Shown: positions 43,299 through 52,309 of the stretch, piece by piece
How the letters are laid out: each line of letters starts with the position of its first letter
Position numbering within the stretch: the first letter of the stretch is position 1
Source of the DNA: Ferruginibacter sp.
GTDB taxonomy: Bacteria; Bacteroidota; Bacteroidia; Chitinophagales; Chitinophagaceae
Reading direction: 5' to 3'
NCBI GenBank assembly: GCA_028288705.1
Contig: JAQBNH010000011.1
Location: 1 to 64,000, forward strand
DNA length: 64,000 bases
Translations under genes and position numbers: made by a program
Notes under the pieces: generated by a model
What the model was told of the DNA's origin: nothing
Databases searched by the model: none
Seen by the model: only the letters and a program-made list of their open reading frames with translations

Positions 43299-45335
43299 AT
43301 GAGTAAAGCGCAAAAACCCGCAGTAAAGAAGAAGTCATCACAGGTAAATATATTGAAAGGCCGGCTGGATATCAGCCGCAGTGGAATGGGCTTCGTGATC
43401 GTAGAAGGCCAGGATAAGGATATTATGATCAAGCCCAACGATTTTGGCAAGGCCTTTCACGGCGATATCGTGCGCGTGCAGGTTTCCAGCCAGGTGTCAA
43501 ATGGAAGAAGGGTAGAAGGTAAAGTCACCGATGTTGCAGAACGCAAACAAACTGAATTTATCGGCAATGTGGAGGTGAATAAGAACATTGCATTTTTTAT
43601 CGCAGGTGGCGAAAAGCCGGTTCCTGATTTTTATATCCCTGTTGAAAAATTGAATGGCGCTGAAAATGGCGACCGCGTTGTTGCCCGTTTTGTGAAATGG
43701 GATAAGGCCGATAAGAAACCACAGGGTGAAGTTATTTCGGTGTTGAAAGCAGAAGACGAAGGTGACCTGGCGATGAAAGAAATACTGATCAACGCCGGTT
43801 TCCCGCTGACCTTTGAAGACGTGGTGATGAAAGAAGCCGCCAAATTATCAGATAAGATCACGCGCGAGGAAATGAAAAAGCGAAAGGATTGTCGCGACAT
43901 TCTAACTTTCACGATCGATCCCGCTGATGCAAAAGATTTTGATGATGCCATCTCGATCCGTAACCTTGATAATGGCAACTACGAGATCGGTGTTCATATC
44001 GCTGATGTCAGTCATTTTGTTACGCCGGACAGTATCCTTGATAAGGCCGCCTACGAAAGAGCGACCAGCGTTTATCTCCCGGATCGCGTGAACCCGATGT
44101 TGCCGGAAAAAATTTCAAATGAACTTTGTTCGCTGCGGCCTAACGAAGATAAGTACACCTTCTCGGTGATCTTCCAGATCAACAATCGCGCGGAAATAAA
44201 ACATAAATGGATTGGCCGTACGATCATTCACAGCAATCACCGCTTTACATATGAAGAAGTGCAGCAAACGATAGAAACCGGTGAGGGCCTGCATTACAAG
44301 CCGATCATTTTATTAAATGATCTCGCGAAGAAATTTCGTGAAGAACGTTTTGCTAACGGGGCGATCAATTTTTCTTCTACAGAAGTGCGTTTTCAACTCG
44401 ATGAAAAAGGTAAGCCGATCGGCATCATTGTGAAAGAAAGTAAGGATGCGCATAAACTGATCGAAGAATTTATGTTGCTGGCCAACCGCACGGTAGCAGA
44501 ATATGTGTCGCGCATCAAGATCAACAAAGAACCGATCCCATTCCCATACAGGATACATGATACGCCGGACGATGAAAAATTAAAACCGTTCATCGCTTTC
44601 GCAAAAAAATTCGGTTATACTTTCGACATGAAAGATGAAATGGCTGTAGCTGCATCATTTAATAAAATGCTGAAGGATGTACAAGGCAAGCCAGAACAAC
44701 ATGTGCTGGAGCAACTCGGTATCCGCACGATGGCGAAAGCCGTTTATACCAGCCAGAATATTGGTCATTATGGTTTGGGTTTTGAAAACTATTGCCACTT
44801 CACTTCGCCGATCCGCCGTTACCCCGATGTGATGGTGCATCGTATCCTGCAGGAATGCCTGGATAAAAACCTGAAGGTGGATAAGAAGATGGATGAGAAA
44901 TGCAAACATTGCAGTGATCGCGAACGTTCGGCAATGGAAGCAGAGCGTGCCGGTAATAAATACAAACAGGTTGAGTTCATGCAGCAATACCTGGGTGAAG
45001 AATTTGAGGCGGTGATCAGCGGAGTTTCTGCGTTTGGATTCTGGGCAGAAACGGTAGCACACAAATGCGAAGGCCTCGTGAGTGTTCGCGACCTGAGTGA
45101 GTACGATGATTTCCGGTTAGACGAAACGGATTATGCTTTGGTAGGAGCCCGTACTGCGCGGAAATTCAGGATGGGTGATAAGGTAACCATCAAGGTTATT
45201 TCCGCTAATCTAACCAAACGCCAGATGGATTACGAATGGGTAAAAGATGCAGGGGCTTCTGAGACGAATCAAACCCCGGCAAAAGCGAAGGCGCCAAAAT
45301 CGCAACCAAAAAGCAAAACAAAAAAAGGTAAATAG
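43299..45335 (+). CDS. rnr: Ribonuclease R
   Basis: This 678-residue 3'-to-5' exoribonuclease of the RNB family degrades structured RNA. A lysine-rich start is followed by cold-shock-like domains (GMGFVIVEGQDKDIMIKPND; EFIGNVEVNKNIAFFIAGG). The RNB catalytic core has the metal-binding FTIDPADAKDFDDAISI, then YEIGVHIADVSHFV and NPMLPEKISNELCSLRP, and HFTSPIRRYPDVMVHR. The S1 domain near 590 (EAVISGVSAFGFWAE) is followed by a basic tail. It is shorter than E. coli RNase R mainly at the N-terminus, as is usual in Bacteroidota. A polyprenyl synthase gene follows 27 nt later. Confidence 0.93.
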   Translation: MSKAQKPAVKKKSSQVNILKGRLDISRSGMGFVIVEGQDKDIMIKPNDFGKAFHGDIVRVQVSSQVSNGRRVEGKVTDVAERKQTEFIGNVEVNKNIAFFIAGGEKPVPDFYIPVEKLNGAENGDRVVARFVKWDKADKKPQGEVISVLKAEDEGDLAMKEILINAGFPLTFEDVVMKEAAKLSDKITREEMKKRKDCRDILTFTIDPADAKDFDDAISIRNLDNGNYEIGVHIADVSHFVTPDSILDKAAYERATSVYLPDRVNPMLPEKISNELCSLRPNEDKYTFSVIFQINNRAEIKHKWIGRTIIHSNHRFTYEEVQQTIETGEGLHYKPIILLNDLAKKFREERFANGAINFSSTEVRFQLDEKGKPIGIIVKESKDAHKLIEEFMLLANRTVAEYVSRIKINKEPIPFPYRIHDTPDDEKLKPFIAFAKKFGYTFDMKDEMAVAASFNKMLKDVQGKPEQHVLEQLGIRTMAKAVYTSQNIGHYGLGFENYCHFTSPIRRYPDVMVHRILQECLDKNLKVDKKMDEKCKHCSDRERSAMEAERAGNKYKQVEFMQQYLGEEFEAVISGVSAFGFWAETVAHKCEGLVSVRDLSEYDDFRLDETDYALVGARTARKFRMGDKVTIKVISANLTKRQMDYEWVKDAGASETNQTPAKAKAPKSQPKSKTKKGK

Positions 45336-45362
45336 ACGGCTCTTAATAAATCATTTCGCTAC

Positions 45363-46328
45363 ATGCAGAGTTTTATGGCGCTCGCTGCGCTTTTCGAACA
45401 ACGGTTTAATAAAAGACATTTCCCCGCAGTGCCTAAAGAGCTCTATGATGCGGCACAGTATATTTTACAGATTGGTGGCAAACGGGTGCGACCTGTGTGC
45501 GTACTGATGGGCAACGAATTGTTTAACGACATTGATGAAGACGCTTATCATGTTGCCGCGGCCATCGAACTCTTTCACAACTTCAGCCTCATACATGATG
45601 ATATTATGGACAAAGCGCCATTGCGGCGTGGCCTGGCGACTGTTCATACCCGTTATGGCGACAGTTCAGCATTGCTTGCGGGCGATGTGATGCTGGTAGA
45701 AGCGTATGAACATATCAATAAAATCAAACCTGCGCATCTGCAACGGATCGTTCAGTTGTTTAATAAAACCGCCAGGGAAGTTTGCGAAGGGCAGCAACTG
45801 GATATGAATTTTGAAACCCGGGATGCTGTGAGCCTTTATGAATATGTGGAGATGATCACTTTAAAAACCTCGGTGTTGTTAGCTGGCAGCCTGCAGATGG
45901 GTGCAGTCCTTGGTGGTGCGGGCCTGGGCAACCAGCAGCACTTGTATGAGTTTGGTAAAAATCTCGGCATCGCTTTCCAGGTGCAGGACGATTACCTCGA
46001 TGCATTCGGCGATCCGGAAAAGTTTGGCAAGCAGGTTGGCGGCGATATTCTTTCCAATAAAAAAACATTCCTGTTGATACATACGCTCGATGTAGCTAAT
46101 GCTGAACAACGCAAGGAATTGTCAGCCCTCATGAATACCAATGCTGAGGATAAAGTAGCTAAGGTGTTGCAGTTGTTTCGTGATTGCAAGGCAGATCTTT
46201 GGGCAGATCAACTGAAAGAAAAATACCTGGGCATCGCAATGCAACATCTTGAAGATACAGCGGTTTTATCGGCGCGGAAAGAGGAGCTTATTAACCTCGC
46301 CCATTATCTTTTCCAGCGTCAAAGCTAA
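45363..46328 (+). CDS. Polyprenyl diphosphate synthase
   Basis: This is a 321-residue trans-prenyltransferase. It has the substrate-binding GGKRVRPVCVLM, the first aspartate-rich motif D79-D-I-M-D83 with PLRRGLATVHTRYG, GQQLDMNFE, and the second motif FQVQDDYLDAFGDPEKFGK. These enzymes make quinone or isoprenoid chains; product length cannot be decided from motifs alone, although the small residues before the first motif suggest geranylgeranyl or longer. It is likely cotranscribed with rnr (gap 27 nt). Confidence 0.9.
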   Translation: MQSFMALAALFEQRFNKRHFPAVPKELYDAAQYILQIGGKRVRPVCVLMGNELFNDIDEDAYHVAAAIELFHNFSLIHDDIMDKAPLRRGLATVHTRYGDSSALLAGDVMLVEAYEHINKIKPAHLQRIVQLFNKTAREVCEGQQLDMNFETRDAVSLYEYVEMITLKTSVLLAGSLQMGAVLGGAGLGNQQHLYEFGKNLGIAFQVQDDYLDAFGDPEKFGKQVGGDILSNKKTFLLIHTLDVANAEQRKELSALMNTNAEDKVAKVLQLFRDCKADLWADQLKEKYLGIAMQHLEDTAVLSARKEELINLAHYLFQRQS

Positions 46329-46397
46329 GACAGACCGCAGATCCGTAATTGCAGGTTCAGAATATTTACCTATTTTACTTTTTCAAACTGTTTAAAT

Positions 46398-48104
46398 ATG
46401 TCTACTTCCATTTTCAGGAAAAAATCTATTTCAGTAATATTAAGAGATGCGGAAGCCGGTTTTGGTGATGGCGAACATGGCTCAGGACTGAAGCGCGTGT
46501 TGGGTGTAAAAGACCTTACTTTTTTTGGTATCGCAGCGGTGATCGGTGCAGGAATTTTCAGCAGCATCGGCAAGGCCAGTTTCGATGGCGGCCCGGGCGT
46601 TATCTTTTTATACGCTTTTACAGCGATCGCCTGCGGGTTTGCTGCGCTTTGTTATGCAGAATTTGCCAGTACGGTTCCTGTAAGTGGAAGTGCTTATACA
46701 TACTCCTACGTGGCGTTCGGAGAAATTTTTGCGTGGATCATCGGCTGGGATCTGTTGATGGAATATGCGATTGGTAACATTGCAGTGGCGATAAGCTGGA
46801 GTGATTATTTTACCAACCTCATGGACAAGGCCGGGATGCATATTGCCAGCTGGCTCACGATGGATTATACCACGGCGCATAAAGGTTTTCTTGAAGCTAC
46901 TTCTGCTGTTGCAGGTGGCGCTTCTTTAGACAGCCTGGATCCGGCCATTATCGATCGTTATACCGCCTGGAGTTCTGCTCCGATGCTCGGCAACTTGAGG
47001 CTGATCATGGACGTGCCGGCATTTTGTATCGTGGCGTTAATCACCGCGGTGGTGTTTGTGGGGATCAAGGAAAGTCGTGGCCTGAGCAATATGATGGTGA
47101 TGTTTAAACTGGCGATTATTTTCCTGGTGATCGTGCTCGGTGGGTATTATGTACATCCTGAAAACTGGACGCCTTTTACACCAAATGGCGTAGGCGGAAT
47201 CCTGAAAGGAGTTTCGGCCGTGTTCTTTGCCTACATTGGTTTTGACGCGATCTCCACCACAGCAGAAGAATGTAAAAATCCGCAACGCGATCTGCCGCGC
47301 GGTATGATCTACTCATTAATTATTTGTACCGTTCTTTATATCGTTTTGGCGCTGGTATTAACCGGCATGGTGTCTTATACCAAATTAAATGTGGGCGATC
47401 CGCTCGCAAAAGTATTTGAAGAAAATGGGATGCCCTGGATCGCAGGCATTGTTGCCTTCAGTGCGATCATTGCCACGGCGAGTGTGTTGCTTGTATTCCA
47501 GATGGGGCAGCCAAGAATCTGGATGAGCATGAGCAGGGATGGTTTGTTGCCAAAAATATTTTCTAAAATCCATCCGAAGTATAAAACGCCTTCTTTTTCT
47601 ACGATCCTTACCGGTTGCCTGGTGGCGATACCGGCGCTGTTTTTAAACCTGGATGTCGTACTTGCATTAACCAGTATCGGAACGCTGTTCGCATTCGTGT
47701 TGGTTTGTGGCGGTGTGATTGTGTTGCAGCAGATGCCGAACAAACCGGAGAGTAAATTTAAAGTCCCATATATCAACGGAAAATATATTGTGCCACTGTT
47801 GTTTATTGCGGCCGTGGTATTAACGCTGAAATATGCGCCGCATCATTATATCGACATTGTTTCTCTGGAGCAGTTCCCGATGTTGCTTTTTTGGATCGTT
47901 GCGGCAATTGTAGCCGTATATTCTTTTATTAAAAATTTCTCCCTGATACCGGTGCTCGGGCTGATCAGCTGTTTTTACCTGATGGCGCAGGAGCATCACA
48001 GCAACTGGCTGCGCTTCCTGATCTGGCTTGCCATAGGGCTTGTTATCTATTTCCTGTATGGTTACCGTAAAAGCAAATTAGCGCAGCAAAGAACCGAAGC
48101 CTGA
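46398..48104 (+). CDS. APC-family amino-acid permease
   Basis: This is a 568-residue inner-membrane carrier with about 12-14 helices. The first helix carries FFGIAAVIGAGIFSSIGKAS, the APC GIG substrate loop, followed by FAALCYAEFASTVPVSGSAYTYSY and later FFAYIGFDAISTTAEECKNPQRDLPRG. These blocks match cationic amino-acid/YfnA-like permeases. An insertion of about 60 residues between helices 3 and 4 (TTAHKGFLEATSAVAGGASL) is external and unusual in length. Substrate is inferred to be an amino acid; which one is unclear. Confidence 0.88.
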   Translation: MSTSIFRKKSISVILRDAEAGFGDGEHGSGLKRVLGVKDLTFFGIAAVIGAGIFSSIGKASFDGGPGVIFLYAFTAIACGFAALCYAEFASTVPVSGSAYTYSYVAFGEIFAWIIGWDLLMEYAIGNIAVAISWSDYFTNLMDKAGMHIASWLTMDYTTAHKGFLEATSAVAGGASLDSLDPAIIDRYTAWSSAPMLGNLRLIMDVPAFCIVALITAVVFVGIKESRGLSNMMVMFKLAIIFLVIVLGGYYVHPENWTPFTPNGVGGILKGVSAVFFAYIGFDAISTTAEECKNPQRDLPRGMIYSLIICTVLYIVLALVLTGMVSYTKLNVGDPLAKVFEENGMPWIAGIVAFSAIIATASVLLVFQMGQPRIWMSMSRDGLLPKIFSKIHPKYKTPSFSTILTGCLVAIPALFLNLDVVLALTSIGTLFAFVLVCGGVIVLQQMPNKPESKFKVPYINGKYIVPLLFIAAVVLTLKYAPHHYIDIVSLEQFPMLLFWIVAAIVAVYSFIKNFSLIPVLGLISCFYLMAQEHHSNWLRFLIWLAIGLVIYFLYGYRKSKLAQQRTEA

Positions 48105-48155
48105 TAAATTCCCGTTATCGTTGATCACTGCGGACAGGATCTGCAGAACTTAGTT

Positions 48156-48163
48156 TATTTTTG
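48156..48163 (+). promoter_or_regulatory. Bacteroidota -7 element directly before the DUF2027-Smr gene
   Basis: TATTTTTG ends 4 nt before the ATG at 48168. With normal -7 spacing, transcription would start at or next to the start codon, suggesting a leaderless mRNA. Confidence 0.4.
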
Positions 48164-48167
48164 CCTC

Positions 48168-49178
48168 ATGAAATATGAAATAGGCGATAAGATCATTGTG
48201 CTGCATTCTGATGAAGAAGGAAAAGTGATCGATATTCTCAATGATCAGATGGTGATGATAGAAGTGCGTGGTGTGAAGTTCCCGGCTTATATGGACCAGA
48301 TTGATTTCCCTTATTTTAAAATGTTTTCTCAAAAGAAATTAGTTGAGAAAAAGAAAATTCATATCGACGAAGTGAGGCGCGAAAAATTGCCTGCAAAAAA
48401 GAAAGTTAAAGACGGCGTGTTCCTAAGTTTCGTACCTGTGTTTGATAAAGACGTTTTTGAAGATGACGTGGTAGAAAAGCTAAAAATCTACCTGATTAAT
48501 TACAACGAGGAAGCTTACCATTTCGACTACAAATTATACTTCACCGGGGAATCAAGTTTCGAATTGAAAAACTCGATCAGCGGCCTGTCTGATTTTTATC
48601 TGCATGATGTGAGCTTTGATGACATGAGCGATAATCCCAAATTCGAATTCGATTTCTCCCTTCAAAATGAAGACAAAAAGAAGGCGCTGCATTTTGAAGC
48701 TTCTGTAAAAGTAAAAGGCAAGCAATTATTTAAAAAGATCGAAGAGATCCAGGCGAAGAATGAACCTTCATTTGCTTACGAATTGTTCACGCACTACCCG
48801 GAAAGGTTGTATGAAGAGAAAGTAGATCTGAGCAGGCTTGGTCATGCCGGTTTCAGGGTGTATGATGCTGCTAAATCGCGCCAGAACCTTCCGCCAGCAA
48901 GGTCTGTAGTTGATCTGCATATAGAAAAACTGACGGATAGCTGGAAGCATCTTTCTAATTTCGAAATACTAACAATGCAACTGGAGAATTTCGAAAAGTT
49001 TTACGATCTCGCCCTTGCCCACAGGCAGCCGACACTGATCGTTATTCATGGCGTTGGTGAAGGAAAGTTGCGCGATGAGATTCATGAAAGCCTTCGGTTG
49101 AAAAGAGAAGTAAAATCTTTTGTCAACCAGTTTCATCCTTTATATGGTTATGGCGCAACGGAAATCTATTTTAAGTAG
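48168..49178 (+). CDS. DUF2027 and Smr-domain protein (MutS2-like C-terminus)
   Basis: This is a 336-residue protein. The N-terminal SH3-like part (YEIGDKIIVLHSDEEGKVIDI) is followed by a beta-rich DUF2027 domain (about 85-225). A linker carries DLHIEKLTD, and a C-terminal Smr domain has VDLHIEKL, FYDLALAHRQPTLIVIHGVGEGKLRDEIHESL and the terminal GYGATEIYF. Smr domains in MutS2 act on branched DNA or collided ribosomes; this DUF2027-Smr combination is typical of Bacteroidota and its substrate is not defined. Confidence 0.88.
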   Translation: MKYEIGDKIIVLHSDEEGKVIDILNDQMVMIEVRGVKFPAYMDQIDFPYFKMFSQKKLVEKKKIHIDEVRREKLPAKKKVKDGVFLSFVPVFDKDVFEDDVVEKLKIYLINYNEEAYHFDYKLYFTGESSFELKNSISGLSDFYLHDVSFDDMSDNPKFEFDFSLQNEDKKKALHFEASVKVKGKQLFKKIEEIQAKNEPSFAYELFTHYPERLYEEKVDLSRLGHAGFRVYDAAKSRQNLPPARSVVDLHIEKLTDSWKHLSNFEILTMQLENFEKFYDLALAHRQPTLIVIHGVGEGKLRDEIHESLRLKREVKSFVNQFHPLYGYGATEIYFK

Positions 49179-49249
49179 TAAGCTTATTTTCACCGACCCG
49201 CATACGCATCCACCGACTTGTTAAAAAAAACTGCGCAATTACGCTCATC

Positions 49250-50407
49250 TCATGCATTGCCTTGCTGCTTGTTTTGCTTTCTGAAAATTGCCTTTAGACA
49301 GAAGAGCCCTGATAATGCGGCGATCAAAGAAGCCAGCATAATGGTAATCTTGGCTGTGGCAATTGTTTCTTCATCGCTGAATGCCAGTAATGTTACAAAG
49401 ATGCTCATGGTAAATCCGATTCCTGCAAGCAGGCCGGCACCGATTATATGTTTCCATGTAAGGTCGCCCGGTAATGCAGAAATTCCGGCGGCTACAGTTA
49501 ACCGTGAGAATAACAGGATTCCCAGCGGTTTGCCGAGCACAAGTCCGAAAATAATTCCCATACTTACAGGACGCGCCATACCATTCAACCAATCGGCGGG
49601 GATAAGGATGCAGGTATTCGCCAACGCGAAAAGCGGAAGGATAATAAAAGCCACGGGTTTATGAAGGAAATGCTGCAGGATATACGAGCTCGACTTTTCA
49701 TCGCCATTACCAAAAGGAATTGCGAATGCCAGCAATACGCCCGAGATACTGGCGTGAACGCCACTTTGCAACATGAAATACCAAAGCGCAATCCCCGCAA
49801 TGAGATAGGGAACCAGGTTGCGTATTTTTAAACGGTTTAAAATTAATAACCCGGCAAAGATCCCCAGCGCAATGCCTAGATGTAGAAATGAAATTCCGGT
49901 GGAATAAAAAACGGCAATAACGAGAATGGCGAACAGGTCATCCATCACTGCTAATGCGGTTAAAAATATTTTAAGGGAAGCAGGAACACGATCTCCGAGC
50001 AGGGACATTACGCCTATTGCAAATGCGATATCCGTTGCCATTGGAATACCTGCACCATCTTGTGTTGATGTGCCGTAATTAAATGCGAGGTATACCGCGG
50101 CAGGAACGAGAACGCCACCTAGTGCAGCCATGGCTGGCAGCAGCGCGTTTTTCCGGGAGGACAATTCACCATGATATAATTCTCTTTCCAATTCCAGGCC
50201 GATCAAAAGGAAGAAGATCGCCATTAGCCCATCGTTGATCCAATGACTAATCGAATGGCCATGAAAATCTGTATGCCAAAAAGAAATATAGGACGCACCG
50301 GCACCGGTATTGGAAATGAAGAGTGATATAACTGTGCAAAGGATCAATACGATACCGCCTGCTTTTTCACTGCCAAAAAATTCTGTAAATAATTTGCTGA
50401 CTTTCAT
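49250..50407 (-). CDS. nhaA: Na+/H+ antiporter NhaA
   Basis: This 385-residue inner-membrane antiporter exchanges sodium or lithium for protons. Signature stretches are HWINDGLMAIFFLLIGLELERELYHGEL, GTSTQDGAGIPMATDIAFAIGVMSLLG (with the unwound-helix region), and LTALAVMDDLFAILVIAVFY, whose adjacent aspartates (VMDD) are the ion-binding pair of NhaA. It starts 2 nt after the stop of the YitT-like gene and is cotranscribed with it. Confidence 0.94.
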   Translation of the reverse strand: MKVSKLFTEFFGSEKAGGIVLILCTVISLFISNTGAGASYISFWHTDFHGHSISHWINDGLMAIFFLLIGLELERELYHGELSSRKNALLPAMAALGGVLVPAAVYLAFNYGTSTQDGAGIPMATDIAFAIGVMSLLGDRVPASLKIFLTALAVMDDLFAILVIAVFYSTGISFLHLGIALGIFAGLLILNRLKIRNLVPYLIAGIALWYFMLQSGVHASISGVLLAFAIPFGNGDEKSSSYILQHFLHKPVAFIILPLFALANTCILIPADWLNGMARPVSMGIIFGLVLGKPLGILLFSRLTVAAGISALPGDLTWKHIIGAGLLAGIGFTMSIFVTLLAFSDEETIATAKITIMLASLIAALSGLFCLKAIFRKQNKQQGNA

Positions 50408-50409
50408 GA

Positions 50410-51375
50410 TTATTCGGTCATCGCCCTCTTTTTAATCATCCCGCCTTTCATATCTTTTACGCTGCTCATTACCACGAAAGCATTTGGATCTATTCGGTCT
50501 ATCTCCAGTTTTAATTTACTTATCTCGAGCCGTGTAACGATCGTATAGATGATCTTCATATCATAAAATTTCTCACCGCTCCTGCCGATACCGCGTTCAC
50601 CTTTATATACCGTAATGCCGCGCCCCATCTTGTTTACGATCATTGTCCTGATCTTATCCGCCTTCACCGAAATAATGGTTACAGCGGTATATTCTTCAAT
50701 ACCTTCTATAATAAAATCTACGGTTTTGGAAGCGGATAAATAAGTAAGCAAGGCATACAACGCCGTTTCAATACTGAGGAGCCAGCCGGCCATGGCGAAG
50801 ATGATAATGTTGACAATTAAAATAATATCACCAATGGTAAGTCCGGATTTTTTACTGATCGCAATAGCCAAAACTTCAGTTCCATCGAGCACCGCACCGC
50901 CCCGAACGGCGAGGCCAATACCGGCGCCGAGAAAAAAACCACCGAAAACGGCGACCAATAATTTATCATCCGTAATCTCCGGTGAGGGTAGCAGCGACAC
51001 CACCAGTGCAAGCCCGATGATTCCTAATGCCGTTTTGATTGCGAATTGTTTGCCGATCAAATGATAACCTAAAATGATAAAAGGAATATTTACCAGGATA
51101 AGCAACAACGACAAACTCATACCTGTAAGCTCGGAGATCAGCAACGATATGCCCGTCGCACCTCCGTCGAGAAAATTATTTGGCAACAAAAATCCTTTTA
51201 GTCCGAAGCCCGCAGAAAGAATGCCGAGGATCACAAGGAAGATATCCGCCAGACCTTTTTTTAGTTCCAGTTTAAATTCAATAATGCGGCGCGCATTGCT
51301 GAATTTGGTTAATTCAGAATCATCGGCCTTACGTTTAAATAACGCATGAAAAATATTGATAGACGTTTTTTTCAT
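50410..51375 (-). CDS. YitT-family membrane protein (DUF161 and DUF2179)
   Basis: This is a 321-residue protein. The N-terminal 40 residues are cytoplasmic, five or six helices follow (GLKGFLLPNNFLDGGATGISLLISELTG; GAGIGLAVRGGAVLDGTEVLAIAISKKSGL), and a C-terminal cytoplasmic DUF2179 domain carries GRGITVYKGERGIGRSGEKFYDMKIIYTIV. This is the YitT layout. Function is not established. It is the first gene of a two-gene unit with nhaA, which suggests ion or pH physiology. Confidence 0.88.
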   Translation of the reverse strand: MKKTSINIFHALFKRKADDSELTKFSNARRIIEFKLELKKGLADIFLVILGILSAGFGLKGFLLPNNFLDGGATGISLLISELTGMSLSLLLILVNIPFIILGYHLIGKQFAIKTALGIIGLALVVSLLPSPEITDDKLLVAVFGGFFLGAGIGLAVRGGAVLDGTEVLAIAISKKSGLTIGDIILIVNIIIFAMAGWLLSIETALYALLTYLSASKTVDFIIEGIEEYTAVTIISVKADKIRTMIVNKMGRGITVYKGERGIGRSGEKFYDMKIIYTIVTRLEISKLKLEIDRIDPNAFVVMSSVKDMKGGMIKKRAMTE

Positions 51376-51422
51376 TTAATTAAAAATAAGCATAATATTT
51401 TAGGAGGCGAAGGCTGCAGCGG

Positions 51423-51905
51423 TTATTGGCGGTTACGCAAACTTTTCACGAGGTAAAGAATTGTGGGTAGAAATACCAGTGCGAGGATAAGCTGGAGTTC
51501 CCAGCCATGAAATGGTAGTGATTTCTTTTTCGCTGCGATTTTTATTTCAATCAGGCAAAAAATGAATACCAGCAGGATACTGATATTCAGCCTGCACATC
51601 AGTTGCACCGCGAGTTGATGTTGATAAACCTTATTATCTTGCGTTATTTTAGCAGGGTAGTTAAATGATTGCGGGTATTGCGAAATCAAAGTTAGCAGCA
51701 CAAAAAGCATTGTTGCAATGCCACATAAGATCCAGATCGTGTCCCTGCTTCCCATTCGGTCGGGCTCGCCATTGAGGGCAAAATGTACAGGAATTCTGGA
51801 AGGAAGTTGTTGGTGAATATAAATGGCGTAACACCACAAAAAAGCGACTAACGAAAAGGCTCCCTGGCGCAGCCAGCGATTATTTTTGGGGAATAAATTT
51901 ATCAT
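51423..51905 (-). CDS. DUF1648-domain membrane protein
   Basis: This 160-residue protein has four predicted membrane helices. The loop LPSRIPVHFALNGEPDRMGSRDTIW after helix 1 is the DUF1648 signature. DUF1648 proteins are membrane proteins of unknown function, sometimes linked to SdpI-like immunity. It lies just downstream of the response regulator gene on the same strand (17-nt gap), so it may be a target or cotranscribed with it. Confidence 0.78.
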   Translation of the reverse strand: MINLFPKNNRWLRQGAFSLVAFLWCYAIYIHQQLPSRIPVHFALNGEPDRMGSRDTIWILCGIATMLFVLLTLISQYPQSFNYPAKITQDNKVYQHQLAVQLMCRLNISILLVFIFCLIEIKIAAKKKSLPFHGWELQLILALVFLPTILYLVKSLRNRQ

Positions 51906-51922
51906 GAATCGCCGATGTTAAG

Positions 51923-52303
51923 CTAAACTTCAGCAGATGCTTCGATTACCCTGCCGACTTTGCCCAGGAAGACATCCATATCAAATGGTTTTCCCAGGAA
52001 ATCATCTGCACCGGCTTCTCTGCAGGTCCTTTCCGCATCGGGATGGGCCGAAATCATCATGATCTTCTTGGAAGCTGTTTCAGGATCGGCCTTTAATGCG
52101 CGGCAAATATCGCGGCCATCCGAACCAGACAATAACATATCCATCAAAATTGCCTTGGGATCGATTTTAGATAAAATATCCTGAACGAAAAGGGGATTAG
52201 TGCAGCGTTTCACTTTATAGCCTGCAAACTTGAGCATTGATTCCATCAATAAACACAGATCCGGATCGTCGTCAATCACCAATACATCATAAATTTCCTT
52301 CAT
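51923..52303 (-). CDS. Single-domain response regulator
   Basis: This 126-residue receiver domain has acidic pocket VIDDDPD at the N-terminus, phosphoacceptor Asp in AILMDMLLSGSDG, switch residues in MMISAHPD and the conserved Lys in DDFLGKPFDM. No output domain is present, so it signals through protein contacts. It starts 6 nt after the stop of the large multi-PAS kinase, its obvious partner. Confidence 0.92.
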   Translation of the reverse strand: MKEIYDVLVIDDDPDLCLLMESMLKFAGYKVKRCTNPLFVQDILSKIDPKAILMDMLLSGSDGRDICRALKADPETASKKIMMISAHPDAERTCREAGADDFLGKPFDMDVFLGKVGRVIEASAEV

Positions 52304-52309
52304 AATAAA

